NCBI RefSeq assembly: GCF_001624695.1
Contig: NZ_JSEP01000003.1
Location: forward strand, 186,001-250,000
Direction: 5' to 3'
DNA length: 64,000 nucleotides
Source: Labrenzia sp. OB1
GTDB lineage: Bacteria > Pseudomonadota > Alphaproteobacteria > Rhizobiales > Stappiaceae
The notes beneath the pieces are model-generated. The model saw only the letters and a program-made list of their open reading frames with translations. It ran no database searches and was not told the DNA's origin. A program made the translations under genes and the position numbers. Below, one piece after another: positions 27,391 to 37,105 of this stretch (its first letter is position 1; each line of letters starts with the position of its first letter).

Positions 27391-28767
27391 TTAAAGCCGT
27401 CTGAATCTCGCAGCGAAAAACCCGTCCATACCTTTCAGGTCCGTACCGGCGCCCGCCTCATGGCATGGAAGGCAGCGCAAATAACCGGTCTCGGTGATCA
27501 GATGGCCGAGGCCGCCGACTTCTGAAGCCTCAATCGGCTCAAGCCTGACCTGCCCCGCCCGACGCTCGGCAAACGCCGCCGCCTGCGCTTCGCCTTCTTC
27601 CGGTTCCAGCGAACAGGTGCAATAGACGATCACCCCGCCCGGCTTTACCCAGCCGACAGTCCTGTCCAGGAGATCGGACTGGATTTCACTCAGTTTTTCA
27701 ATATCGTACGCCTGTTTGGTCCAGGGGAGGTCCGGATGACGGCGGATTGTCCCCGTTGCTCCGCAAGGCGCATCGAGCAGGACCGCATCGAACGGCTCAT
27801 CCGGTGCGAAGTTCCTGAGGTCGGACGCGATCGTGCGTACCGTCAGGCCCAGACGGGCCATGTTCTCGGTGAGGCGCTTGAGCCGTCCCTTGGAAATATC
27901 GACCGCCGTCACCTCGGCCCCGGCCGCGGCGAGCTGCGCTGTCTTGCCTCCGGGCGCGGCGCAAAGATCGGCAGCCTTGACACCCCGGAGATCGCCGAGG
28001 AGATGCACGGGCAGCGCGGCGGCCGCGTCCTGGACCCACCATTCGCCGTCTTCAAAGCCCTCAATGGCTTCCACCGGCCCTTTTCGCGTAAGCCGCACGC
28101 TGCCGGCGCCGACAATCTGACCACCGAGCCTTTCGGCCCAGCCTTGCGGGTCCGACTTCACTGTCAGATCCAGCGCCGCTTCAGTTTGATGTGCCCTGGC
28201 GATCTCGCGCGCCGTCTCCGCTCCGTAAGCTGCCAGCCAGCTTTCCATGAGCCAGTCCGGGGTATTCACCGTGTCCGCGTCGATATCCGCCGTGACATCT
28301 TCCCGTTCCCGTCCCAGGCGCCGCAGCACTCCATTGACAAGTCCCTTGTAGGGCCGTGCCCGGCGATCCGCCCCGGCATGTTCGACCGCCAGCGAAACGG
28401 CGGCCCTGTCCGGAATGTCGAGATAAAGCATCTGCGCGATCGCCACATGCAGGATGTCCAGCACCCGGCCGGTCTTTTCCGGAATGCCCCGGTCCAGCAG
28501 CCTGTCCAGAATGATGGAAATCTCTCCGCGATGCCTCAGGGCGGCTCCCAGGATCGCTCGCACCAGCGAGCGGTCATTACCTGCGAGCGCCCGCAGGCCC
28601 GAATGACCGGAGGCGGCATCGAACTCGCCGTCCAGCGGCCGCTTTTTATAAACGACATTCCCAAGGATATCCGCTGCCACCTTGCGGGCTGCGTATCCGG
28701 GGTTTTCGGATCTCTCCTGATCCTGCTTCCCGGCGGGTCCCGGGGATCTTTTCGACGGACTTCTCAA
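27391..28767 (-). CDS. rsmB: 16S rRNA (cytosine-967-C5)-methyltransferase RsmB
   Basis: A 458-aa enzyme with an N-terminal NusB-like RNA-binding domain (about 25-160) and a C-terminal RNA m5C methyltransferase domain. Motifs are CAAPGGKTAQLAAAGAEVTAVD (SAM), LLDAPCGATGTIRRHPDLPW (first Cys) and VYCTCSLEPEEGEAQ (nucleophile Cys). The best start is TTG at 28767 with AGGACAGG upstream; no ATG lies near the expected N-terminus. Heads the rsmB-heparinase-purH group. Confidence 0.93.
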   Translation of the reverse strand: MRSPSKRSPGPAGKQDQERSENPGYAARKVAADILGNVVYKKRPLDGEFDAASGHSGLRALAGNDRSLVRAILGAALRHRGEISIILDRLLDRGIPEKTGRVLDILHVAIAQMLYLDIPDRAAVSLAVEHAGADRRARPYKGLVNGVLRRLGREREDVTADIDADTVNTPDWLMESWLAAYGAETAREIARAHQTEAALDLTVKSDPQGWAERLGGQIVGAGSVRLTRKGPVEAIEGFEDGEWWVQDAAAALPVHLLGDLRGVKAADLCAAPGGKTAQLAAAGAEVTAVDISKGRLKRLTENMARLGLTVRTIASDLRNFAPDEPFDAVLLDAPCGATGTIRRHPDLPWTKQAYDIEKLSEIQSDLLDRTVGWVKPGGVIVYCTCSLEPEEGEAQAAAFAERRAGQVRLEPIEASEVGGLGHLITETGYLRCLPCHEAGAGTDLKGMDGFFAARFRRL

Positions 28768-28807
28768 CTACCTGTCCTACTTGCGGTCCGGACAACCGGA
28801 CCTGCAT

Positions 28808-28850
28808 GAAAACCAAGCGCCGCAGACCGGTCGTCCGGCTGCGGCGCAAT
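28808..28850 (-). terminator. Probable terminator downstream of htpX
   Basis: GCGCCGCAG (28817-28825) pairs exactly with CTGCGGCGC (28839-28847). An inner CCGG/CCGG stem sits over a TCGT loop with one bulged A. Read on the minus strand it is followed by TTGGTTTT. It lies between htpX and rsmB. Confidence 0.7.
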
Positions 28851-28938
28851 AAGTGCATTCTAGATCAACGTGCTTTCATGTGAAAGCGCTACATAGCAGA
28901 AAACCAGGCCTGATTGCGCACGTTACCCCGGCGGAGCC

Positions 28939-29901
28939 TTATCCCCACGGCCCTTTTGGCCGGGTCACGGTTGCGGAACGGGTCGTCCGTTCGGAACGGC
29001 CCCATGGTCCGGAAGAACCCGGGGCGGGCTCGCCGCTGAAGGCGGCCCGGCCACCGGTGCCCAGGCCGGCGGCCGCAAGCTTGCGCAGCTCGTCGATGCG
29101 GTTCTGGGTGTTGGGATGCGTGGAAAACAGATTGTCCATCCGCTCGCCGGACAGCGGGTTCATGATGAACATATGCGCCGTTGCCGGATTGGCCTCCGCG
29201 TCAGGATTGTGGATCCGTTCAACGCCCCCCGCGATCTTGCCGAGCGCCGAGGCAAGCCACAGAGGCTCGCCGCAGATCTGCGCACCCATCCGGTCGGCCG
29301 CATATTCCCGCGTTCGCGAAATCGCCATCTGAACGACCATCGCCGCCATGGGGGCAACGATCATCATCAGGATGACTCCGACGAGTCCAAGTGGATTGTT
29401 CCGGTTGCCGCCGAAAAAGAAAGCGAAATTGGCCAGCATGGAGATCGCACCGGCAATCGTCGCGGTGATCGTCATGATCAGCGTGTCATGGTTCTTCACA
29501 TGCGCAAGTTCATGCGCCATCACCCCGGCGACTTCCTCCGGAGAAAGCATGTTCAAGAGGCCTGTCGTGGCCGCAACCGCAGCATTCTGCGGGTTTCGGC
29601 CGGTGGCGAAGGCGTTCGGCTGGGGATTGTCGATGATATAGACCTTGGGCATCGGCAGACCGGCATTGCGCGCGAGCCCCTGCACCATACGGTAATAGTC
29701 CGGTGCGCTGCGTTCATCAACCTCGCGCGCATGATGCATGCGCAGGACCATCTTGTCCGCATTCCAGTAGCTGAACAGGTTCATGGCTGCAGCCACTGCC
29801 AGGGCAATAATCATGCCCGACTGGCCACCGATCATGAAGCCTATCCCCATGAAAAGGGCGGTCATCCCCGCCAAAAGCATCGCTGTGCGAACGTAGTTCA
29901 T
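28939..29901 (-). CDS. htpX: Membrane zinc metalloprotease HtpX
   Basis: Inner-membrane M48 protease (320 aa) for quality control of membrane proteins, partly redundant with FtsH. Two N-terminal membrane segments (about 5-45) precede the zinc motif [10 protein letters not shown] (H130, E131, H134). Two further hydrophobic segments follow, then [14 protein letters not shown] with the third zinc ligand. The C-terminus (after about 285) is Gly/Pro/Ser-rich. It stands alone behind a likely terminator; hflKC, regulators of the functionally related FtsH, are also in this window. Confidence 0.95.
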   Translation of the reverse strand: MNYVRTAMLLAGMTALFMGIGFMIGGQSGMIIALAVAAAMNLFSYWNADKMVLRMHHAREVDERSAPDYYRMVQGLARNAGLPMPKVYIIDNPQPNAFATGRNPQNAAVAATTGLLNMLSPEEVAGVMAHELAHVKNHDTLIMTITATIAGAISMLANFAFFFGGNRNNPLGLVGVILMMIVAPMAAMVVQMAISRTREYAADRMGAQICGEPLWLASALGKIAGGVERIHNPDAEANPATAHMFIMNPLSGERMDNLFSTHPNTQNRIDELRKLAAAGLGTGGRAAFSGEPAPGSSGPWGRSERTTRSATVTRPKGPWG

Positions 29902-30058
29902 CGCCGCTGTGATCCGTTTCCTGTTCAGGGGTCAAATATAGCCGGAGAAGAGCGCCCTGAACGCCCGCCTCAGGATTGAAGATGGGGATTGCTGCCATTC
30001 TTGGCAAGATTGACCTATATGTGTGTGACAGAAGCCTAATGTTGAAGACAATGAGCCG

Positions 30059-30313
30059 ATGACAGATAAAACCACCTCTGCCTATACATCGACCGAAGTT
30101 CCCTCACTGAAAGCGGAAAACGAAAACGCGCCGAAAAGGAACTTCGAGGATCTGCCGCCCGCGGCCCAGAGGGCCCTGCGCGAAGCCGAGGAACGGCGCA
30201 AGCAGATCGATGCGAAACAGAAGGCCATGCCGGAAGAACTCAACGGCCGCGGCGGACTCGAGCCGACGCGCTATGACGACTGGGAAATCAAGGGTCTTAC
30301 GGTGGATTTCTGA
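30059..30313 (+). CDS. DUF1674 protein, SDHAF4-like succinate dehydrogenase assembly factor
   Basis: An 84-aa protein with the C-terminal DUF1674 signature PEELNGRGGLEPTRYDDWEIKGLTVDF. This is the conserved end of mitochondrial SDHAF4/Sdh8, which binds the flavinylated SdhA subunit before complex II assembly. The first 60 residues are charged and helical. It is divergent from htpX. The assembly role is by homology; no sdh genes are in the window. Confidence 0.88.
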   Translation: MTDKTTSAYTSTEVPSLKAENENAPKRNFEDLPPAAQRALREAEERRKQIDAKQKAMPEELNGRGGLEPTRYDDWEIKGLTVDF

Positions 30314-30343
30314 GAGCCGGGCTTCACACGGTAATACCGGCTC
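30314..30343. terminator. Weak hairpin between convergent genes
   Basis: GAGCCGG (30314-30320) and CCGGCTC (30337-30343) are exact complements over a 16-base loop, just after the DUF1674 stop and overlapping the SGNH hydrolase stop. No T-run, so only a weak terminator candidate. Confidence 0.4.
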
Positions 30344-30998
30344 ACGCTTCCGCCAGCTTGCGGACTTCGCAGGCAACCGCCCTGGCCAGATCCGCCTGCG
30401 GTTCGGCATCGAAGTGAATGGCGTCGATCGGACTGGCCGAAATCACGGTACCCGTATCGAAAAACGCCGCACCGTATTCCGCCGCCTTGTCCCGGTAGCA
30501 GCCGGCAAGCCGGTGGGATTCCCTGTAACTCCTGTCATCGAATTGCGCCGCGAAGGGCGTTCCCTCCAGGCGACCCAGCGGTGGCGGCGACATCAGCAGC
30601 ACTTTCGGTGCCCGGCCTTCGGTGTCATCGGTCGGCCTGCGGGCGAAATCCAAAAGGCGGCCCATGGAAGCTGCGATGGTCTCCGCATTTGTCGAAAACC
30701 GCGTCTTGAGATCGTTCGTTCCCAGCATGATGATCAGGATATCGATGGGCATATGGGTCCGGCGTACGGTTCCCAGGTGCTCAAGACCGTTCCTGTCGCC
30801 CATCACAGAATCGTCGTAAACGGTGGTGCGCCCGTTGACGCCTTCTTCCAGGACGTAGAACTCGCGCCCGAGTTCACCTTGCATCCGCCGCGTCCAGCGA
30901 ATGCTATGGCCGTAGCGGGACTTGTCTACCGGATTGAAGCCCCAGGTGAGGGAATCTCCGAAACAGACCACGGAAATCGGTTCATTTCCTTCCGGCAT
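30342..30998 (-). CDS. SGNH/GDSL-family hydrolase
   Basis: A 218-aa esterase-fold protein. Block I VVCFGDSLTWGFNP carries the nucleophile Ser (about residue 15), block III LGTNDLK the oxyanion Asn (about 94), and block V DAIHFDAE the Asp/His pair (about 194-197). There is no signal peptide, so it is probably cytosolic, resembling arylesterases and acyl-CoA thioesterase-like members. It is divergent from the aminotransferase-ftsK genes. Substrate unknown. Confidence 0.88.
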   Translation of the reverse strand: MPEGNEPISVVCFGDSLTWGFNPVDKSRYGHSIRWTRRMQGELGREFYVLEEGVNGRTTVYDDSVMGDRNGLEHLGTVRRTHMPIDILIIMLGTNDLKTRFSTNAETIAASMGRLLDFARRPTDDTEGRAPKVLLMSPPPLGRLEGTPFAAQFDDRSYRESHRLAGCYRDKAAEYGAAFFDTGTVISASPIDAIHFDAEPQADLARAVACEVRKLAEA

Positions 30999-31098
30999 GA
31001 GAAACCTTCTTTATCGGATCAAGATGCTGCGCCGTGGAGTAGAGCGGTTCCCGGCACTTCCGTGCCCGAAATTTCATGAAAGAACCACTGACATTTAT

Positions 31099-31125
31099 CC
31101 TTGGTTAATAAGAGATTTACCAAGG
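31099..31125. promoter_or_regulatory. Inverted repeat in a divergent promoter region
   Basis: CCTTGGT (31099-31105) and ACCAAGG (31119-31125) are exact complements over 13 bases, and the near-symmetric TTAA...TTTA in between resembles a degenerate CtrA box. It lies between the SGNH hydrolase and aminotransferase starts, where an operator would be expected. No function is shown. Confidence 0.45.
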
Positions 31126-31174
31126 ACACGCTAGGGTCGGCTCAAAGTTTTGCGTAACGACTGCCGGATCGTTC

Positions 31175-32398
31175 ATGATTGTCAGCCAGAAAGCCTACAG
31201 GCGGGGAGCTTCCCTTCCGCATTCCAATCCTTTTCAACGCCTTGCCGCACTCCTGGACGGCGAGACGCCCGGTCGCGACCCGATCGTCATGACAATCGGT
31301 GAACCGCAGCACGCGATTCCCGCCTTCACGGCGGACGTGCTCATGGAAAACATCGACGGTTTCCGTCGCTATCCGCCGATCACCGGCACGCCGGAGTTCC
31401 GCACCGCAGTCGCCTCCTGGCTGGAACGGCGCTACACTCTGGGTGGCATGATCGATGCGGAGCACGGGGTCCTGCCGCTCAACGGCTCCCGTGAGGGCTT
31501 GTCCTTCGGCGCCATCGCCGCACGGGACCAGCTCGACAAGGGGCTGGATCATCCGGTGGTGATACTGCCCAACCCCTTCTACCAGACCTACGCCGCCGCG
31601 GCTCATGTGGCCGATGCCGAAGCCGTCCTGCTGGATGCGGTGGCCGCCAACGGTTTTCTGCCCGATCTCGACAGTCTCGATGCGGACCTCCTTGAAAGAA
31701 CTGTCGCATTCTACATCGCCTCACCGACCAACCCGGAAGGCTATGTCGCCGATATCGCCTATTGGCAGCGCCTGATCGGACTGGCGCGCAAGCACCGGTT
31801 TTTCATTTTCGCCGACGAGTGTTATTCGGAAATCTACCGCGAGACCCCGCCCCCCGGCATTCTGGAAGCGGCAAAAGTGATGGGCGGCGGTTTTTCCAAT
31901 GTCATTGTGCTCAATTCGTTGTCGAAACGATCCAATCTGGCCGGGCTACGCTGTGGTTTTGCAGCAGGCGACCCGGATTTTTTAACGAAATGGGCCCGCT
32001 TCCGCGGCCTGGCCGCGCCGCAGGTTCCGCTGCCGGCGCAGGCCGTTGCGGTCCGGGCCTACCAGGACGAGGACCATGTCATCGACAACCGCCGGCTCTA
32101 CAACGAGAAATTCAAGGCGGCGGAGCGGCATTTGAACCCGATCCTCGGCCCCGTCACCCCGGAAGCAGGGTTCTTCCTGTGGCTCGATACCGGCAGATGG
32201 GGGGACTCCGTGACCGTGACCCGCGATCTGTGGCGAACGACCGGCGTCAAGGTCCTGCCGGGAAGTTACCTGGCATCGGATCAGCCCGATGGCAGCAATC
32301 CGGCACGAAATTACATTCGCGTCGGTCTGGTCGCACCGCTTGAGAAGACCGAAATCGCACTTGAACGCATGGCAACCTGGTTGGGAGAAAACGCATGA
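31175..32398 (+). CDS. PLP-dependent class I/II aminotransferase, DapC-like
   Basis: A 407-aa fold-type I aminotransferase. The internal aldimine Lys is in [16 protein letters not shown] (about residue 253). [16 protein letters not shown] and [15 protein letters not shown] supply the cofactor Asp and Tyr. The overall pattern resembles N-succinyl-diaminopimelate aminotransferase (DapC) of proteobacteria, which would fit the dapF and lysA genes in this window, but substrate specificity cannot be read from sequence. The last 4 bases overlap the ftsK start (ATGA). Confidence 0.85.
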   Translation: MIVSQKAYRRGASLPHSNPFQRLAALLDGETPGRDPIVMTIGEPQHAIPAFTADVLMENIDGFRRYPPITGTPEFRTAVASWLERRYTLGGMIDAEHGVLPLNGSREGLSFGAIAARDQLDKGLDHPVVILPNPFYQTYAAAAHVADAEAVLLDAVAANGFLPDLDSLDADLLERTVAFYIASPTNPEGYVADIAYWQRLIGLARKHRFFIFADECYSEIYRETPPPGILEAAKVMGGGFSNVIVLNSLSKRSNLAGLRCGFAAGDPDFLTKWARFRGLAAPQVPLPAQAVAVRAYQDEDHVIDNRRLYNEKFKAAERHLNPILGPVTPEAGFFLWLDTGRWGDSVTVTRDLWRTTGVKVLPGSYLASDQPDGSNPARNYIRVGLVAPLEKTEIALERMATWLGENA

Positions 32399-35163
32399 GA
32401 CGGGCGAGCGCAGTCCGCGGAAACGGCCGCCGGTCTTCAGTGAACCTGCTGGACACCGAAAGCCCGATCAAACGCTTCCTCCGGCGCAATCTTGTCGGAG
32501 CGGCAGGTCTTGCCATCATCGCCGTCGCGGCGATGCTGGCAGCAGCGCTGGCGACATGGTCAGTCAGCGACCCGAGCCTCAATCACGCAACGGGTGGACC
32601 GGTTCGCAACGCGCTCGGCGCGCCCGGCGCGGTCCTTGCCGATATCGTCATGCAGACCATCGGTCTGGCGACCGCTGTCTTTCTGATCCCCCTGGTCCTG
32701 TGGGGGTGGCGCCTGCTCACAGGCCACGACCTGGGCATCGGCCGCAAACGCCTTTTCTACTGGCTGATCGGTTCCGGCCTTGCCGCGGGCGCTCTTGCCG
32801 CGCTGCCGGTTCCCGATAGCTGGCCGCTGCCTACTGGCCTTGGCGGCTTCTTCGGGGATATGGTCCACAAGGTTCCGGCGTTGATCACCTCCAACATGAC
32901 CGGTGGCGCCGCCACCATCGTCGGCGGCCTCGGCCTGGGCGTTCCCTCCGTGCTTTTCCTGCTGGCGGCAGCCGGCTGGCTCGGCTCCGCCGGCCGCCCT
33001 GCGGAGCGCACCGAACCCTCCGCAGCGCCCAAGGGTCACGGCAAGTCGCTGGAAGAGGATCTTGGCCTCGACGACGAAGATGGCGAATCCCGCCTCAGCC
33101 TCATGGCAAGCGCCTTTGTCGGCCAGTTGGCGCACTGGGGACTGCAGTCCGTCGCCCAGCTTCGCCGTATGACGGGTTTGAAACGCTCTTCGCATCCTGA
33201 GGAAGAGATCTGGGATGAAGACGAGGACGTTGATGACGATGACGATCTTGAGGCCGACGACACACATCACGGCAGCCGTCTGAAGGCATTCCGCCGCGCC
33301 CTGACCGGCCGTCTGCTCCCCGGCGGGGACGATGACGGCCTGGACGAATTCTACCAGCGTGGGCGCTATGCCGATGGCGAGGAAATCTATGCCGATGATC
33401 CGCTCGAGGACGAAGGCGATACATTCGCGCCGGACGAACTTCTGATCGACAAGGGACCGGTTTCCGGCCGCCCGGCGGTCCCGATCGGCATTGCCGCACC
33501 TGAACCGGCCCCTAAGGCCTCCGCACCGCAGTCTACCGGACAGGCACCTCAAGCCGGCCGGGTCATCCCTCCTGCTCCGCGTCCGAAACAGAGCAAGCGC
33601 GCTATCGACGAGGCCCAGCCCTCCTTTCTCGGCGCGCCGGAGGAATACGAGCTTCCGCCTCTGCACCTTCTCTCAGAGCCGAAGGTGGGGGGCAAGGTGC
33701 CCGGGCTCTCCCCGGACGCACTGGAGCAGAATGCCCGTATCCTGGAAGGCGTGCTGGAAGATTTCGGCGTGCGCGGCGAAATCCTCGAGGTGCGCCCCGG
33801 ACCCGTCGTCACCCTGTACGAACTGGAACCGGCGCCGGGTATCAAGTCTTCCCGTGTCATCGGGCTTGCGGACGACATCGCCCGTTCCATGAGCGCGATT
33901 TCCGCTCGCGTTGCGGTCATTCCGGGCAAGAACGCCATCGGCATCGAACTGCCGAACGCCCGCCGCGAGACGGTCTATCTGCGTGAATTGCTGGCGGCCC
34001 AGGACTTCGAGAAATCCAAATCGAAACTGGCGCTTGCGCTTGGCAAGACAATCAACGGAGAGAGCGTCGTCGCGGACCTGGCCCGCATGCCGCACCTGCT
34101 GGTGGCGGGGACCACCGGTTCGGGTAAATCCGTCTCGATCAACACCATGATCCTCTCCCTGCTCTACCGGCTGACCCCCGAACAGTGCAAGATGATCATG
34201 ATCGACCCGAAAATGCTGGAACTGTCCATTTATGACGGCATTCCGCACCTCCTGACACCGGTCGTGACCGATCCGAAGAAAGCCGTCGTCGCCTTGAAGT
34301 GGACCGTCCGCGAGATGGAGGACCGCTACAGGAAAATGTCCAAGATGGGCGTCCGCAACATCGACGGCTTCAACACCCGCATCAAGCAGGCGCTGGAAAA
34401 GGGCGAAAGCTTCACCCGCACCGTCCAGACCGGGTTCGACCGCGACACCGGGCAACCGATTTACGAGGACGAGGACCTGCCGCTCGAGACGATGCCTTAT
34501 ATCGTCGTTGTGGTCGACGAGATGGCCGACCTGATGATGGTTGCCGGAAAGGACATCGAAGGCGCGATCCAGCGGCTCGCCCAGATGGCCCGTGCCGCCG
34601 GTATTCACCTGATCATGGCGACCCAGCGTCCGTCCGTGGACGTCATCACCGGCACCATCAAGGCGAACTTCCCGACCCGTATCTCCTTCCAGGTGACGTC
34701 GAAGATCGACAGCCGCACGATTCTTGGCGAGATGGGCGCCGAACAGCTGCTCGGCATGGGCGACATGCTGTTCATGGCCGGCGGTGGCCGCATCCAGCGC
34801 GTCCACGGGCCTTTCGTGGCCGACGATGAGGTCGAGGACATCGTCAAGCACCTGAAGGTTCAGGGCACACCGCAATATCTGGAAGCCGTCACCGAAGAGG
34901 ACGAAGGCGGCGACAGCCCCTATGACGGCGGTGGAAGCTCGGGCGGCGGCGACGAGAGCAACGACCTCTACGACAGGGCGGTCGCCATCGTGCTCAAGGA
35001 CAAGAAGGCTTCGACCTCCTATATCCAGCGACGCCTGTCGATCGGCTACAACCGCGCCGCGTCTCTCATTGAACGCATGGAGCAGGAAGGTCTGATCAGT
35101 TCCGCGAACCACGCCGGGAAACGCGAGATTCTCGTGCAAAACGGTGTTGAGGACGATTTTTAG
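32395..35163 (+). CDS. ftsK: DNA translocase FtsK
   Basis: A 922-aa septal DNA pump that clears the terminus and activates XerCD at dif. Four N-terminal membrane segments (about 35-200) are followed by an acidic linker (about 225-400) with Asp/Glu runs. The motor domain has Walker [11 protein letters not shown] (about 570-579) and Walker [11 protein letters not shown]. The C-terminal gamma winged helix is [20 protein letters not shown].., which reads KOPS sequences. Start overlaps the aminotransferase stop. lolA follows after 95 bases, a known alphaproteobacterial order. Confidence 0.96.
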   Translation: MRRASAVRGNGRRSSVNLLDTESPIKRFLRRNLVGAAGLAIIAVAAMLAAALATWSVSDPSLNHATGGPVRNALGAPGAVLADIVMQTIGLATAVFLIPLVLWGWRLLTGHDLGIGRKRLFYWLIGSGLAAGALAALPVPDSWPLPTGLGGFFGDMVHKVPALITSNMTGGAATIVGGLGLGVPSVLFLLAAAGWLGSAGRPAERTEPSAAPKGHGKSLEEDLGLDDEDGESRLSLMASAFVGQLAHWGLQSVAQLRRMTGLKRSSHPEEEIWDEDEDVDDDDDLEADDTHHGSRLKAFRRALTGRLLPGGDDDGLDEFYQRGRYADGEEIYADDPLEDEGDTFAPDELLIDKGPVSGRPAVPIGIAAPEPAPKASAPQSTGQAPQAGRVIPPAPRPKQSKRAIDEAQPSFLGAPEEYELPPLHLLSEPKVGGKVPGLSPDALEQNARILEGVLEDFGVRGEILEVRPGPVVTLYELEPAPGIKSSRVIGLADDIARSMSAISARVAVIPGKNAIGIELPNARRETVYLRELLAAQDFEKSKSKLALALGKTINGESVVADLARMPHLLVAGTTGSGKSVSINTMILSLLYRLTPEQCKMIMIDPKMLELSIYDGIPHLLTPVVTDPKKAVVALKWTVREMEDRYRKMSKMGVRNIDGFNTRIKQALEKGESFTRTVQTGFDRDTGQPIYEDEDLPLETMPYIVVVVDEMADLMMVAGKDIEGAIQRLAQMARAAGIHLIMATQRPSVDVITGTIKANFPTRISFQVTSKIDSRTILGEMGAEQLLGMGDMLFMAGGGRIQRVHGPFVADDEVEDIVKHLKVQGTPQYLEAVTEEDEGGDSPYDGGGSSGGGDESNDLYDRAVAIVLKDKKASTSYIQRRLSIGYNRAASLIERMEQEGLISSANHAGKREILVQNGVEDDF

Positions 35164-35258
35164 GCCGCATTTGCCAAAGCTTCGCCACACACGGTGACTA
35201 GCTAGACTGTAGTGTTAAGATACCGGTTGGCGACGCTAACGACTTAGGGAACTGTCTC

Positions 35259-35906
35259 ATGCTGAAACGCTTCGCTCAATGCCTGCTCAAGCCACTCCTG
35301 CGGACGGCGCTTGCCGTGATCCTGTCTGTAACGGCAATGACGGCCGCGCAAGCCCTGACCGCCGAGGAACAGGAAACCCTTCAGGACCTGAATGCCTACT
35401 TCAATTCCGTGAAGACCATGCATGGCGACTTCATCCAGTTCGGCCCTGACGGCAGCCAGTCGGACGGAAAGTTCTACATGGCCCGTCCCGGCAAGGTCCG
35501 GTTCTACTACAACAAGCCGTCGGTCCTTGACATCGTGGCGGACGGGACGTCCGTTTCCGTGCGCGACCGCAAACTGAACACCCAGGACATCTGGCCGCTG
35601 GGCCAGACCCCGCTGCGCTTCTTGCTGTCCGACGACATCAATCTTCAGAAGGACACGAACGTCACCAACGTTCTGGTTGAAGAGGATCTCGTCACCGTGA
35701 CGATCTTCGACAAGACCAAGTTCAATTCCGGCACGCTGACGCTGATTTTCGATGCCAAGGACTATGCCCTCAAGCAATGGACCGTCACCGACCAGCAGGG
35801 CTATGACACCTCCGTCGCGGTCTATAACGTTGTCTCCAATGGCCCGACCAATCCGGACCTCTTCAAGATCGACTACCTGTCCAACGCCCGCCAGAACCAG
35901 AACTGA
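35259..35906 (+). CDS. lolA: Outer-membrane lipoprotein carrier protein LolA
   Basis: Periplasmic chaperone (215 aa) that ferries lipoproteins from LolCDE to the outer membrane. An N-terminal signal peptide ends near residue 32 (cleavage after AQA). The mature part has the LolA pattern: FIQFGPDGSQSDGKFYMARPGKVRFYY, IVADGTSVSVRDRKLNTQDIWPLGQTPLRFLL, and a beta-rich end. It lies downstream of ftsK. LptM and other envelope genes are elsewhere in the window. Confidence 0.92.
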   Translation: MLKRFAQCLLKPLLRTALAVILSVTAMTAAQALTAEEQETLQDLNAYFNSVKTMHGDFIQFGPDGSQSDGKFYMARPGKVRFYYNKPSVLDIVADGTSVSVRDRKLNTQDIWPLGQTPLRFLLSDDINLQKDTNVTNVLVEEDLVTVTIFDKTKFNSGTLTLIFDAKDYALKQWTVTDQQGYDTSVAVYNVVSNGPTNPDLFKIDYLSNARQNQN

Positions 35907-35979
35907 CGGGCCGACATCGCCCTGGGCTCTGCGGTCCGTCGAACCGCAAACTCGCCAGCCCTGCAGGATCCTGCAAAGC

Positions 35980-36954
35980 ATGACCGAGACACCCACAGCC
36001 CAAACCCGCTCACTGGTGTTCCGGTTGCTGGAAACCTATTGCCAACGCAACGGACTGCGCCTGACGGCCGCCGACCCGCATGGGCATGCGGGACAAGTCG
36101 AAAGTCCCGCTGGTAGGCGCTGGTTCTTCAAGGGTACGCGCTTCGATCTCAACAGCTACGGCGCGGCGGAAATCGCCAATGACAAGGCCTATGCCGCCAT
36201 GTTCCTGAAGCAGGCCGGACTGGCGGTCCCGGCCGGGCAGTTCATTTCCGCCGCCGAGATCCGCGACTGCACACGCTTGCCGGACAGTGTTCTGGATTTC
36301 GCCAAACAAACCGGCTTCCCGTTGTTCGTAAAGCCGAATACCGGACGCGAAGGCAGGGACGTGATGCGAATCGACACACGTCACGCGCTTCAGAAAGCCC
36401 TGCCTATGCTGGCAAAGCGTCACGACCAGCTGCTGCTGCAGGAAGAGATCGTCGGAACGGAGCTGCGGGTGATCGTGCTGGACGGCGAGATCCTTGCCGC
36501 TGTCGAAAGGCATCCACCGAAGGTGAAAGGCGACGGCCAGCGAACCCTCGCCGAACTGATCGAGGCGGAGCCGCGCATCGATGGCGCTGACGGTCGACTT
36601 GATTTCGAGCTGTCGCAACATGGCTGGCATCCGGAAACCGTGCTGGCCCCCGGACAAACCGTCACGCTCTTGCCTGTCGCCAATCTTTCATCCGGTGGCA
36701 CTGCCCGGATCGCCCCCTCGGATCTCTCTCCCGGCCTGACCACCATCGCCCGGCGCGCGGCCGAGGTTCTGAACCTGCGCTATGCCGCGGTGGACCTGAT
36801 CCTGCCGGATGACAGCCACCCGGACACTCCCGCCATTATTCTTGAAGTCAACGCCGCGCCGGGCCTGAGCAACCTGTCCCGGCAGGGTGCCCAGGAAGCC
36901 GCGCTGGTTGAAAAGACTTATGAAGCGCTTTTCGCGGCGCTTTTTGTCATGTGA
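35980..36954 (+). CDS. ATP-grasp family ligase, cyanophycin-synthetase-like
   Basis: A 324-aa stand-alone ATP-grasp enzyme. NDKAYAAMFLKQAGLAVPAGQFI begins the domain; FPLFVKPNTGREGRDVMRI supplies the ATP-binding Lys and loop; LLLQEEIVGTELRVIVLDGEILAAVER is the adenine region; and IILEVNAAPGLSNL contains the Mg-binding Glu-Asn pair. Closest pattern is the ATP-grasp part of cyanophycin synthetase/RimK-like peptide ligases, without the Mur-ligase half. It likely joins a carboxylate to an amino compound; substrate unknown. ATG at 35980 is chosen because in-frame upstream sequence overlaps lolA. Confidence 0.8.
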   Translation: MTETPTAQTRSLVFRLLETYCQRNGLRLTAADPHGHAGQVESPAGRRWFFKGTRFDLNSYGAAEIANDKAYAAMFLKQAGLAVPAGQFISAAEIRDCTRLPDSVLDFAKQTGFPLFVKPNTGREGRDVMRIDTRHALQKALPMLAKRHDQLLLQEEIVGTELRVIVLDGEILAAVERHPPKVKGDGQRTLAELIEAEPRIDGADGRLDFELSQHGWHPETVLAPGQTVTLLPVANLSSGGTARIAPSDLSPGLTTIARRAAEVLNLRYAAVDLILPDDSHPDTPAIILEVNAAPGLSNLSRQGAQEAALVEKTYEALFAALFVM

Positions 36955-37028
36955 AGGATATTGGCGAAAAGCGGCGGAGCCCGGTTCCAGAACCCGGCGC
37001 CACGGTCGACTTCGATCCGTCTCCTCAT

Positions 37029-37070
37029 TTCATCAGACCTCCAATCAGATTTGAATGGAGGTCTGATGAA
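37029..37070. terminator. Perfect 15-bp inverted repeat between convergent genes
   Basis: TTCATCAGACCTCCA (37029-37043) is exactly complementary to 37056-37070 over a 12-base loop. It lies between the ATP-grasp gene end and the hflC end, where a bidirectional terminator is expected, but no T-run follows on either side. Confidence 0.6.
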
Positions 37071-37105
37071 CGATTTCTACGTGACAGAGTGGAAGAACGC
37101 CTGGA

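Noticed and set aside
33673-35190. Long antisense frame over ftsK
   Set aside because: Shadow of a GC-rich gene; no motifs, and it crosses the intergenic region into lolA's promoter.
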